From: Bifidobacterium breve
GTDB lineage: Bacteria; Actinomycetota; Acidimicrobiia; Acidimicrobiales; Ilumatobacteraceae
Direction of reading: 5' to 3'
Assembly: GCA_945896935.1 (NCBI GenBank)
Contig: CAMDER010000025.1
Location: 1-14,299, forward strand
DNA: 14,299 nucleotides
Under the pieces are notes generated by a model. The model ran no database searches. It was not told where the DNA came from and saw only the letters and a list, made by a program, of their open reading frames with translations. The translations under genes and the position numbers were made by a program. Every line of letters starts with the position of its first letter. Within the stretch, counting starts at the first letter, position 1. Of the stretch, positions 1 to 6,435 are shown one piece after another.

Positions 1-1
1 A

Positions 2-1093
2 TCACGACTTCAGTGGCATCAACAAGTATGTGAACTCATTCTGATCGACACCACGAATAAGAGCTAACTTGCCTGGTTCGCTGGTTTGAATGGTGATTTC
101 ATCAGTTCCACATGCTTCAAGACCAGATGCCAATAGTTCGTTATTAAAACGAATCTCAATATCGCTACCAGTAGAAACCGCATCAATCTGTTCAGTTGCT
201 TCGCCGTTATCTGGTGTCACCATGCGTAACGTGACGGCATCACCCGAAACCTGTAATCGCAACGGCGTTCCAATCGGGTCACGTGCAACCAACTTGACGC
301 GACGGATTGCGTCAATCATTGCTTCGCGCGAAACCTTCAACGTGTTTGGCAGATTTGGCGGAATTAAACGCTTGTAATCAGCGAACGCACCCTTGAGGAG
401 TCGTGTCACTAAACGAATATTTCCAACTTCAAATGTTGCATCGTTCTCGGTGATGTTGATTGAGACACGATCGGCAGTGCCGAGTAGTCGTTGCAATTCA
501 TTCAAGGCGCGCGCCGGAACTACAAAACTTGCGTCATCGGGAATGACGTTTGCGGCAATATCGCGAATGGCCATGCGATACGAGTCGGTAGCAACGAGGC
601 GAAGTTTTCCTTCAGTGCCGGTCATTAAGACGCCGGTGTATACGCCTCGTGCATCATCGTTGCTTGCGGCACGAACAACTTGCTTGAGCGCTTCAGACAA
701 ATCTTTGGTAGCCATCGGCGCACCTTCACCAACGGTGCCCGACCACTTCGGAAAGTCGTCACCAGCACCAATGGGAACTGTGAAATTCACGCGTCCCGCT
801 GAGATATCAACTTTTTCTTCACCGAGATCGAATTCAACTGCGCCTGAAGGAAGCGAGCGAACAACTTCACTCGTGAGTTTTGCCGGAACTAAAACAACTC
901 CGTCTTTGATTCCAGAAACAGTGAGACTCACATCAATCGTTAAGTCACCATCTGTTCCGGTGACTCGTAAGAGTTCACCAGCAAGAACCAAACGTAAACA
1001 CGACAATGTCGGATTGGTTGCTCGACCAGTAGACGCGCGACTCGCGGCCCCGAATGCCTCAGCGAGGACTTCACGTTCACACCGAAATTTCAC
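2..1093 (-). CDS. dnaN: DNA polymerase III beta subunit (sliding clamp)
   Basis: This gene encodes the ring-shaped clamp that tethers the replicative polymerase to DNA and also serves as a docking hub for repair and replication factors. The 363-residue length is typical (the E. coli protein has 366). The product shows the usual three repeated clamp folds, roughly residues 1-120, 125-245 and 246-363. It starts with the family-like MKFRCERE and ends with YLLMPLKS, close to the classical YLIMPM-type C-terminus. The start is GTG at 1093, preceded by AAGGAG at a spacing of 7 bases. The gene is complete, with its TGA stop at 2-4. It lies downstream of dnaA on the same strand across a 275-base spacer that carries DnaA boxes, the standard dnaA-dnaN arrangement. 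Identification is secure from sequence and context. Confidence 0.97.
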   Translation of the reverse strand: MKFRCEREVLAEAFGAASRASTGRATNPTLSCLRLVLAGELLRVTGTDGDLTIDVSLTVSGIKDGVVLVPAKLTSEVVRSLPSGAVEFDLGEEKVDISAGRVNFTVPIGAGDDFPKWSGTVGEGAPMATKDLSEALKQVVRAASNDDARGVYTGVLMTGTEGKLRLVATDSYRMAIRDIAANVIPDDASFVVPARALNELQRLLGTADRVSINITENDATFEVGNIRLVTRLLKGAFADYKRLIPPNLPNTLKVSREAMIDAIRRVKLVARDPIGTPLRLQVSGDAVTLRMVTPDNGEATEQIDAVSTGSDIEIRFNNELLASGLEACGTDEITIQTSEPGKLALIRGVDQNEFTYLLMPLKS

Positions 1094-1130
1094 GGTAGGG
1101 CTCCTTCATTGTTGTCATCACGTCTTGATG

Positions 1131-1324
1131 AGTATTTAAGATAGTTCTAATAATAAGGGCTGTGGATTGTGGATGAAGTCTCGTTCGCCCAGCGTGCGAT
1201 GAGAAACGACCCGCGCACACTTGTGCACAGCCATCCACACCCAAACTGTGATCGCGGGGTGTGGTAGGGGATAACAGTGAGTTGCCCACATGATGTAAGT
1301 ACTTATGCACACGAGATGTACACA
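1131..1324. promoter_or_regulatory. dnaA-dnaN intergenic DnaA-box cluster with AT-rich stretch (candidate oriC)
   Basis: The spacer between dnaA and dnaN (1094-1368) holds several 9-mers close to the DnaA box TTRTCCACA. On the minus strand they are CAATCCACA (1161-1169) and TCATCCACA (1168-1176). On the plus strand they are TTGTGCACA (1221-1229), CCATCCACA (1231-1239), TTGCCCACA (1282-1290), TTATGCACA (1303-1311) and ATGTACACA (1316-1324). All are imperfect matches. Next to the first pair is a stretch at 1131-1156 with only 4 G/C in 26 bases, which could act as the unwinding element. Mycobacteria and Streptomyces place oriC between dnaA and dnaN, so this is a natural candidate. A dnaN promoter probably also lies here, but I could not assign one. 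Confidence 0.7.
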
Positions 1325-1368
1325 GTCTGTTGATCGTGTGTGAATTGATGCGGTCAAAGAAGTTCATG

Positions 1369-2766
1369 TCAGCTCAACTTCACATTTTTCACCAGCATGG
1401 TGACCCGATCGTAGGTCTCATTGCGTTCGGCCATGAGACGAGTGATTTTGTCGACAGCATGAATCACGGTCGTGTGGTCGCGTCCACCAAACAGTCGAGC
1501 AATGGCCGGATAGGACAAATCGGTGAGTTCGCGGAAAACGTACATGGCTTCCTGGCGCGCCATCACGAGTGGTCGCTGGCGACTCTTTCCTTTGAGCGCA
1601 TCTACCCCGAAGCCCAGCATTCCAGCGATTTCGGTCAGTAGTTCTTGGTCGGTGCGGTGCTTGGCTGCGGTTCGTGGCAACAAATCTTCCAAAAGCCGTT
1701 CAGCCTGGGGCACGGTCATGTCAACACGATTGAGACTTGAGTAGGCACTGACTCTGATGAGTGCGCCCTCAAGTTCACGAATGTTGCTCGTGACTCGAGA
1801 AGCGATGTATTCGAGAACGTCGCCTGGAACCACTGTGCCTTCGCGCTCAGCTTTATTTCGCAAAATAGCGAGGCGGGTTTCGAGGTCGGGTGGTTGAACG
1901 TCGGTGATGAGGCCCCATCGAAAACGGCCAATCAATCGATCTTCAAGGTTCGGGATGGCATCAGGAACTCGGTCAGATGAGATAACGATTTGTTTATTGG
2001 CTCCGTGCAACGAGTTGAAGGTGTGGAAGAACTCTTCTTGAAGTCCCTCTTTGCCCTCCATGAACTGGATGTCGTCAATGAGCAACACGTCAATGTCGCG
2101 ATAGCGGCGCTTGAAGTTGGCGATGGTGTTGTTACGAATTCCGTCAACGTATTCGTTGAGAAAAGTTTCGGTTGAGAGGTATCGCACCTGGTAGTGACTG
2201 TAATTCTGCAGAACGTAGTGACCGATTGCGTGCAACAGGTGAGTCTTTCCAAGTCCAGCCGAACCGTAAATAAACAACGGGTTGTATGAACGAGCTGGGG
2301 TTTCAGCGACTCGTTGAGCCGCGGCGAGGGCGAAACTGTTAGAAGCACCCTTAACGAAAGTTTCAAAGGTGTAGCGCGGGTTAAGTCCGGCGCGCTCGGC
2401 CATCTCTTGAACTTTGTCCGCCGACGGGGCATCGTGACGCGTTGATTTTGCGGTCGGTGGCACAGTCTGTGTGGGCGCCGGCTGCGGGGTTGGTTCAGAT
2501 ACGACCTCAGGTGAGTCGTTTGAAACAACCTCGACTTCGAGTTGTTTTGATCCCGCACCGATTTCGGCAAGGGCATCAAGAACAAGAGGCAAATAACGCG
2601 AGGTGATTTTGTCACGGACTGTTCCGCTCGGGACGGCTAGCCGCAAAGTGGATTCATCACTCGACAGAGAATGAACATCCTTGAAAGTTGAGTACCAGAC
2701 CGCGTCAGAGACCTGGGCACGCAACAGTTGTGATACTGCTGTCCACAAGTCCTCTGTGCGTTCCAC
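1369..2766 (-). CDS. dnaA: Chromosomal replication initiator protein DnaA
   Basis: DnaA binds the origin boxes as an ATP-dependent oligomer, opens the duplex and loads the helicase. The 465-residue protein shows all four domains. Domain I is about residues 1-80, and a Pro/Thr-rich linker follows at about 85-125. The AAA+ domain has Walker A GSAGLGKT (168-175), Walker B LLIDDIQF (228-235), the box VII arginine in RLIGRF (277-282) and the NIRELEGAL sensor-2 segment (328-336). The C-terminal DNA-binding domain carries the signature GGRDHTTVIHA (427-437). The start is GTG at 2766 with AAGGAG six bases upstream. DnaA boxes lie immediately upstream (2794-2826), consistent with autoregulation, and further boxes lie downstream towards dnaN. 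The stop abuts the dnaN-side box cluster. Identification is certain. Confidence 0.99.
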   Translation of the reverse strand: MERTEDLWTAVSQLLRAQVSDAVWYSTFKDVHSLSSDESTLRLAVPSGTVRDKITSRYLPLVLDALAEIGAGSKQLEVEVVSNDSPEVVSEPTPQPAPTQTVPPTAKSTRHDAPSADKVQEMAERAGLNPRYTFETFVKGASNSFALAAAQRVAETPARSYNPLFIYGSAGLGKTHLLHAIGHYVLQNYSHYQVRYLSTETFLNEYVDGIRNNTIANFKRRYRDIDVLLIDDIQFMEGKEGLQEEFFHTFNSLHGANKQIVISSDRVPDAIPNLEDRLIGRFRWGLITDVQPPDLETRLAILRNKAEREGTVVPGDVLEYIASRVTSNIRELEGALIRVSAYSSLNRVDMTVPQAERLLEDLLPRTAAKHRTDQELLTEIAGMLGFGVDALKGKSRQRPLVMARQEAMYVFRELTDLSYPAIARLFGGRDHTTVIHAVDKITRLMAERNETYDRVTMLVKNVKLS

Positions 2767-2806
2767 CTGCTACTCCTTCAAAAAATTGGACATTCATCCA
2801 CATGCG

Positions 2807-2825
2807 TGTCCACAACGTGTGGACA
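2807..2825. repeat. Inverted DnaA-box pair TGTCCACA-ACG-TGTGGACA
   Basis: Two 8-base arms are perfect inverse complements around a 3-base centre, which places two DnaA boxes head to head just 40 bases upstream of the dnaA start. Such a pair could hold two DnaA molecules and repress dnaA transcription. The symmetry is seen directly; the regulatory role is inferred. Confidence 0.75.
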
Positions 2826-2907
2826 ACTCATTGACAAATGTTTTACGGTTCTGACCTGCGCTGACGCCGACCACTCAAGGGGTCGAGATGTTCTCAAAAC
2901 CTTGGGA

Positions 2908-2935
2908 TTGACGACCTTAGCAGGCTGTGGATAAT
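2908..2935 (+). promoter_or_regulatory. Candidate sigma-70-type promoter for the rpmH operon, overlapped by a DnaA box
   Basis: TTGACG (2908-2913) and GATAAT (2930-2935) are each one mismatch from the consensus -35 and -10 hexamers, with a 16-base spacer. The -10 hexamer lies inside the perfect DnaA box at 2926-2934, so bound DnaA would be expected to block it. Transcription would start near 2942 and give a leader of about 180 bases before rpmH. No transcript data were available. Confidence 0.55.
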
Positions 2936-3070
2936 CCGCAAAACACGGAGATCCTGGGCTAGGGTTGCCCCCATCGGTCTTTCGCCCGTAGCCTGCTCCA
3001 ATGCGCTTGACAAGCGTTATGTGGTTCGGTCCGCATGCAGGTTGTCGAGGCGGCTGAATATTGGCCACTA

Positions 3071-3105
3071 CCTGGTGTTTCTCGCCCGGATGGGGCAAAA
3101 CCAGG
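3071..3105 (+). other. Stem-loop in the rpmH leader just upstream of the ribosome-binding site
   Basis: CCTGG (3071-3075) pairs with CCAGG (3101-3105). The stem continues through T3076-A3100 and TTT/AAA (3078-3080 with 3097-3099), and an inner GCCC/GGGC stem (3084-3087 with 3093-3096) closes on a 5-base loop, with small bulges. The structure ends five bases before the GAGGAG of rpmH. It could tune L34 synthesis or mark a processing site; it is not followed by a T-tract, so a terminator is unlikely. Confidence 0.5.
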
Positions 3106-3121
3106 AATTGAGGAGTTTCTA

Positions 3122-3256
3122 ATGAAGCGTACGTATCAACCAAATCAGAAGCGTCGTTCGGCCAAGCATGGCTTTCGCGCCCGCATGTCCACCCGCGCCG
3201 GGCGAGCAATTTTGAAAGCCCGACGCTTGAAGGGCCGCAAGAAGCTGTCGGCTTGA
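3122..3256 (+). CDS. rpmH: 50S ribosomal protein L34
   Basis: L34 is a small, very basic protein of the large ribosomal subunit. The 44-residue product starts MKRTYQPNQKRRSAKHGF and contains the RARMSTRAGRAILKARR core and the KGRKKLSA end that are diagnostic of the family. An ATG start preceded by GAGGAG at about 7 bases is the obvious choice; longer in-frame extensions upstream lack similarity. Its stop overlaps the rnpA start, and rpmH-rnpA next to dnaA is one of the most conserved gene pairs in bacteria. The gene is probably transcribed from the promoter near 2908-2935 as the head of an operon reaching jag or rsmG. Confidence 0.98.
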   Translation: MKRTYQPNQKRRSAKHGFRARMSTRAGRAILKARRLKGRKKLSA

Positions 3257-3576
3257 TCGAACGACTTCACAGTCGAGACGGTTTTGCGCGTTTACGTCGC
3301 GAAGGAATCCGATTTCGTAGTGGAGTGGTTTGGTGTGTCATGGTGTCGGACCCATCTCTTCGGGGGCCCCAAGTGGCCTTTGCAATTGGTCGCACCGCTG
3401 GAACAGCGGTGAAGCGCAACCGCGTCCGTCGACAGTTGCGCGAGGTGCTGCGCAAGCACTCTCCTGATCTCGGTCCTGGCCTGTACTTACTTGGTCTCAC
3501 TCGGCCGGCCGCAGATATTTCTTATGTCGATGTTTCACAGTCCGTTGTCGGACTGCTGGGCAAATGGTCTGCCTAA
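3253..3576 (+). CDS. rnpA: Ribonuclease P protein component
   Basis: RnpA is the protein cofactor of RNase P and helps the catalytic RNA remove the 5' leader of precursor tRNAs. The 107-residue product has the family's RNR signature in KRNRVRRQLREVL (residues 54-66), a basic N-terminal IERLHSRDGFARLRREG and a C-terminal strand-helix. Its length is normal for the family. The start is TTG at 3253, overlapping the rpmH stop by four bases (TTGA), so translation is probably coupled to rpmH. No other start codon in frame precedes the conserved N-terminus. The stop is 13 bases before yidD. Identification is firm; the exact start depends on the TTG reading. Confidence 0.95.
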   Translation: MIERLHSRDGFARLRREGIRFRSGVVWCVMVSDPSLRGPQVAFAIGRTAGTAVKRNRVRRQLREVLRKHSPDLGPGLYLLGLTRPAADISYVDVSQSVVGLLGKWSA

Positions 3577-3589
3577 AGTAGATGTCGTT

Positions 3590-3883
3590 ATGAAATCTTT
3601 CCTGCTTAAAGCCATAAATTGGTATCAAATTGCCCGCGAAGGTCGACCGTCACCATGTCGCTTTACCCCCAGTTGTTCCGAATACGCCAAAGAAGCAGTT
3701 CAGGTTCATGGTGCAGGTCGTGGCACCTGGTTAACCACGCGTCGACTGGCCCGGTGTCGCCCGTTTGGCCCATCGGGATACGACCCAGTTCCCGAACTCA
3801 CACATCATCAACACGATGAGAATTGTTTAGCTGTCAACGTTTCTTCTATCAACCCAGTTCACCCCACCGGAAGGGTTTCCTAA
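3590..3883 (+). CDS. yidD: Membrane protein insertion efficiency factor YidD
   Basis: YidD is a small membrane-associated protein encoded beside yidC and thought to assist insertion of inner-membrane proteins. The conserved PCRFTPSCSEYA motif (residues 22-33) and RRLARCRPFGPSGYDPVP (51-68) identify it. I chose the ATG at 3590 (MKSFLLKAINWYQ), which gives 97 residues with the usual amphipathic N-terminal helix. An earlier ATG-type start at 3491 would overlap rnpA heavily and add unrelated sequence. No good ribosome-binding site precedes 3590, so coupling to rnpA (13 bases upstream) is likely. The last 25 or so residues after the conserved core have no recognised motif and are longer than in many homologues. 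The stop is one base from the yidC start. Confidence 0.93.
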   Translation: MKSFLLKAINWYQIAREGRPSPCRFTPSCSEYAKEAVQVHGAGRGTWLTTRRLARCRPFGPSGYDPVPELTHHQHDENCLAVNVSSINPVHPTGRVS

Positions 3884-3884
3884 C

Positions 3885-4907
3885 ATGTTTCAAGCCGCCG
3901 CCTGGCTGATTAGCCAGTTCTACAACCTCACATCTGATTACGCGGCGGCCATCGCCCTCGTCGCTGTTGTCATCATGATGCTGATTTTCCCGTTGACGCT
4001 CAAGAGCACCAAATCAATGCTCGAGATGCAACGTGTTCAGCCCGAAATGAAGCGTTTGCAAAACCAATATCGCAACGATCGTCAAAAACTCAACGAAGAA
4101 ATGATGAAGCTCTATCAAGAGCACAAAGTCAATCCGTTGGCTTCATGCTTGCCGATGTTGGCGCAGATGCCGATCTTCTTGATTATGTTCCGCGTTTTGC
4201 ACGGCTTGAGCAATAAGGCCACGGTGAATGGGGTTGAAGTGATTCAGCCTGACTACATCAGCAAAACCAGCAAACTGTATGAGAACTTGAACGGCGCCAA
4301 AGAGATGTTGTCTTTGGGTATTGACCTGTCGCTGACACCCGTCAAAGCCATCCAAGACAACCCTGGCACCGGCGTCATTTATGCCCTGCTGGTCATGGCG
4401 TTGATGGGCTTGTATTTCGTGCAGCAGCGCATGATTGCCAGCCGGACCGTTTCACCAGGCATGTCAGCCACGCAAGCAAAGATCATGCAGTATCTGCCGG
4501 TGGCGTTTGGTGTCTTTCAGTTCTTTTTCCCCGTTGGTCTCGTGGTGTATTACATCTCTCAGACTCTCGTTCGCATTGCGCAACAGCAGTACATCACCCG
4601 TCGCTTTTATCGGGGCGAACACTCCCTCGGTCAGCAAGCCCAAGCCGCCAGCGTCAAAGCCCGCGAACTTGCCAAAGACGAAGGAGCAACTGGCGGATTT
4701 TTCGGTCAGATGAAACACGATCTTGCCAAAGCAAAAGAGCAACCCAAAAATGTGACCCCTGGAAAAGGTTCACAATCGGGCCCCACGGTCAGCAAGCGAG
4801 TCACTCCTCCTAAAGGTGGAGGAACCCCGGCCAAAGGTAAGCCAACACCCTCGAACCGCCCAAAGCCCTCTGGACAGTCGCGCCATCCCAAGTCGCCTCG
4901 CGGCTGA
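3885..4907 (+). CDS. yidC: Membrane protein insertase YidC/Oxa1 family
   Basis: YidC inserts and folds membrane proteins, alone or with SecYEG. The 340-residue protein has the Oxa1 core: a first core membrane helix (about 20-39) running into FPLTLKSTKSMLEMQRVQPEMKRLQ, a cytoplasmic helical hairpin (about 48-82), the NPLASCLPMLAQMPIFLIMF helix (83-102), then helices near 163-179 and 203-229. The C-terminal 110 residues are hydrophilic, Lys/Pro/Gly-rich and basic, like ribosome-binding tails of other YidC proteins. The ATG at 3885 follows GGAAGGG at a spacing of about 9 bases. No separate signal-peptide helix is apparent, as in the shorter Oxa1-like forms. The position usually occupied by the conserved groove arginine, five residues before the FPLT proline, is Met31 here, which is unusual. 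Confidence 0.96.
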   Translation: MFQAAAWLISQFYNLTSDYAAAIALVAVVIMMLIFPLTLKSTKSMLEMQRVQPEMKRLQNQYRNDRQKLNEEMMKLYQEHKVNPLASCLPMLAQMPIFLIMFRVLHGLSNKATVNGVEVIQPDYISKTSKLYENLNGAKEMLSLGIDLSLTPVKAIQDNPGTGVIYALLVMALMGLYFVQQRMIASRTVSPGMSATQAKIMQYLPVAFGVFQFFFPVGLVVYYISQTLVRIAQQQYITRRFYRGEHSLGQQAQAASVKARELAKDEGATGGFFGQMKHDLAKAKEQPKNVTPGKGSQSGPTVSKRVTPPKGGGTPAKGKPTPSNRPKPSGQSRHPKSPRG

Positions 4908-4948
4908 CTACAACCACTCTCACGTCAGAAAAGAAAGCAGGAAATCCC

Positions 4949-5773
4949 ATGGAATGGGTAGAAACAACTGGAAAGTCCATCGAAGAAGCCAAGAGCATTG
5001 CCCTCGATCAATTAGGAGTGGCTGATGAAGAAGCAGAATTTGAAATTGTTGAGGAGCCAAAAGCTGGTCTCTTTGGTCGTACTCGTGGTGAAGCCCGAGT
5101 GCGAGCACGAGTCAAGCCCCGCACCCCGCGAGCCAAGAATGATCGTCGCGAGCGTCGTCCCCGTCGTGAAGACGGTGCCAGCACCGGCGAACGCTCAAGT
5201 CGTCCGAAGCAACCACGAAAGCAGGAAAATAACATGAGTGACAACAAAGACAATGCCGAACGACCCCGTCGTGAGCGTCCCGAAGGTCCTCCTGCCGATC
5301 CCGCACAAGTTGCAGCCGAAGCCGAGAAGTTCTTGGTGGGTCTGGCTGCATCAATCGGCGCCACTGGTGAAACCGTGGTCAATATTCAGGGTGACGACAT
5401 TGAAGTTCAGTTGAATGGATCTGAGTTAGGCCTCTTGGTGGGTCCTCGTGGCAGTACCTTGCAGGCAGTTCAGGACATCACTCGCGTGGTGAGCCAGCGT
5501 CGCATGGGCGACCATGACACCCGTTTGCGCATCGACATCGGCGGCTATCGAGCCAAGCGTAAAGAGGCTTTGAGCCGCTTTGTGACCCAGGTTGCCGACG
5601 AAGTGGTGGCTACGGGTTCGGCTCGTGCCTTAGAGGCCATGCCATCACCTGACCGCAAGATCGTGCACGATGCCTTGACTGGTCGCACCGACATTGTCAC
5701 GCACTCCGAGGGTGAAGACCCCAATCGCCGCGTGGTGATTTCGCCGGCAACCGCGGTGGCTTCCGCCGAGTAG
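4949..5773 (+). CDS. jag: Jag/KhpB-type RNA-binding protein (Jag-N, KH and R3H domains)
   Basis: KhpB/Jag proteins bind RNA and affect cell elongation and division in Gram-positive bacteria. The 274-residue protein has a Jag-N domain (1-50, with EEPKAGLFGRTRGEARVR), a highly charged Arg/Pro-rich linker (51-115), a KH domain (about 122-200, GxxG loop GPRG at 165-168) and an R3H domain (about 205-268) with the defining R236-x3-H240 pair in PSPDRKIVHDAL. The ATG at 4949 follows AGGAAA. A second ATG at 5234 (codon 96) is preceded by the same GAAAGCAGGAAA sequence and would give a 179-residue KH-R3H protein, similar in layout to the mycobacterial homologue Rv3920c. The gene follows yidC by 41 bases and precedes rsmG, the standard actinobacterial order. 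The main identification is firm; the second start is an inference. Confidence 0.95.
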   Translation: MEWVETTGKSIEEAKSIALDQLGVADEEAEFEIVEEPKAGLFGRTRGEARVRARVKPRTPRAKNDRRERRPRREDGASTGERSSRPKQPRKQENNMSDNKDNAERPRRERPEGPPADPAQVAAEAEKFLVGLAASIGATGETVVNIQGDDIEVQLNGSELGLLVGPRGSTLQAVQDITRVVSQRRMGDHDTRLRIDIGGYRAKRKEALSRFVTQVADEVVATGSARALEAMPSPDRKIVHDALTGRTDIVTHSEGEDPNRRVVISPATAVASAE

Positions 5774-5796
5774 TCAACTGGGCGTAGGGTGGAGCC

Positions 5797-6363
5797 ATGT
5801 CAATGGTTCCCCCGCTGAGCCCAAATCATCGAAAGAAGTTGTTGGATGCGCTGGGTGATGCCCAGCGCATCGGCATGTTGGGGGACAGATCGCTTCATGC
5901 GGTCATCGACCATTCGCTGGCCTTTGTGGCCGCTCTCCCCGACACCGTCCGAACCGTCGTCGACCTCGGCTCTGGCGGTGGAGACCCCGGACTCGTCATC
6001 GCCGCCGCCCGCCCCGAACTCATGACCACCCTGGTTGATCGACGGGCCAAACGAACCGACCTCCTGACCCGTCTCGTGGGGCGGATGGGATTCCAGGCTC
6101 ACGTTGAAGTTCTGGAAATAGACGTTGCCCTTCTTCCCCAACGATTCCCTGGACGAACCTGGGATGCCGTGACGAGTCGCGGGTTTGGCTCGCCGGCCTA
6201 TACCGCCCAGCACGCCGCCCCACTGTTGGCGTCGGGAGGAATGCTGATTGTCAGCGAACCACCCGAATCGGACGGACGGCGCTGGCGCGACCCCGAGGTA
6301 GAAGCCACTGGACTGAAATGGCAGAAAGTCCTGCTTGGCGTGGCGGTTCTGCAGAAATCTTGA
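5797..6363 (+). CDS. rsmG: 16S rRNA (guanine-N7) methyltransferase RsmG/GidB, divergent and short
   Basis: RsmG transfers a methyl group from S-adenosylmethionine to N7 of a guanine in the 530 loop of 16S rRNA (G527 in E. coli). The 188-residue protein shows the SAM-binding motif I as VDLGSGGGDPGLVIA (55-69) and an acidic strand end at LVDRRAKR (79-86). A TWDAVTSRGF segment (121-130) lies where the family has a DVVTARA-like motif. It is shorter than the usual 205-240 residues and diverged in the C-terminal half, so assignment leans on the motif and on its place between jag and parA. The GGAG upstream lies only 2 bases from the ATG at 5797 but 8 bases from the ATG at 5803, so the true start may be the second one (186 residues). 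The stop codon lies inside a parS palindrome. Confidence 0.85.
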   Translation: MSMVPPLSPNHRKKLLDALGDAQRIGMLGDRSLHAVIDHSLAFVAALPDTVRTVVDLGSGGGDPGLVIAAARPELMTTLVDRRAKRTDLLTRLVGRMGFQAHVEVLEIDVALLPQRFPGRTWDAVTSRGFGSPAYTAQHAAPLLASGGMLIVSEPPESDGRRWRDPEVEATGLKWQKVLLGVAVLQKS

Positions 6364-6384
6364 ATGTTCCACGTGGAACATTCA
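6361..6384. promoter_or_regulatory. parS site 1 (ParB-binding palindrome)
   Basis: The core TGTTCCACGTGGAACA (6365-6380) is a perfect 16-base palindrome and fits the known parS consensus TGTTNCACGTGAAACA except for one position. Perfect symmetry extends to 24 bases. The first three bases are the TGA stop of rsmG, so the ParB-loading site is built into the end of that gene. It lies about 230 bases upstream of parA, where chromosomal parS sites are expected. Confidence 0.93.
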
Positions 6385-6394
6385 GAACCTTTAG

Positions 6395-6424
6395 ATCCCT
6401 GGCGGGATTGGTTAGCCCAGGGAT
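6395..6424 (+). repeat. Inverted repeat between the two parS sites
   Basis: ATCCCTGG (6395-6402) is the exact inverse complement of CCAGGGAT (6417-6424), with a 14-base loop. A competing GGCG/CGCC pairing (6401-6404 with 6428-6431) also exists. There is no T-tract, so a simple Rho-independent terminator is not supported; it may still form a 3' structure on the rsmG transcript. Confidence 0.45.
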
Positions 6425-6435
6425 TCTCGCCAGAA

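Larger units (their letters stand above)
2767..3121. promoter_or_regulatory. dnaA-rpmH intergenic region with DnaA boxes (second origin/regulatory cluster)
   Basis: This 355-base divergent spacer carries DnaA boxes TCATCCACA (2794-2802, plus), GTGTCCACA (2806-2814, plus), a perfect TTGTCCACA (2818-2826, minus) and a perfect TTATCCACA (2926-2934, minus). The second and third boxes form a near-contiguous inverted repeat. Divergent promoters for dnaA and for the rpmH operon must lie here; only the rpmH-side one is convincing (2908-2935). The 3' half (about 2940-3121) would be the rpmH leader and ends in a hairpin at 3071-3105. No credible gene is present; a 143-codon minus-strand frame across it runs through the boxes and has no recognisable product. 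It may act as an origin half, as a dnaA autoregulatory region, or both. Confidence 0.75.

Noticed and set aside
393..1139. A 248-codon plus-strand open frame opposite dnaN.
   Set aside because: It is antisense to a certain gene, its composition is Ser/Arg/Thr-rich as expected of a shadow frame, and it shows no motif.
1932..2615. A 227-codon minus-strand frame inside dnaA.
   Set aside because: It is an alternate frame of the same strand within an intact, highly conserved dnaA. No frameshift is needed, because the main frame is complete.
2831..2836. TTGACA as a -35 element (also a second TTGACA at 3007-3012).
   Set aside because: Neither has a plausible -10 hexamer at 15-19 bases. The TTGACG/GATAAT pair at 2908-2935 is much better.
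2778..3209. A 143-codon minus-strand open frame across the dnaA-rpmH spacer.
   Set aside because: It covers the DnaA boxes, the promoter and much of rpmH, and its translation has no recognisable domain.
3491..3589. Longer yidD start at 3491.
   Set aside because: It overlaps rnpA by more than 80 bases and adds residues unrelated to YidD. The conserved N-terminus begins at 3590.
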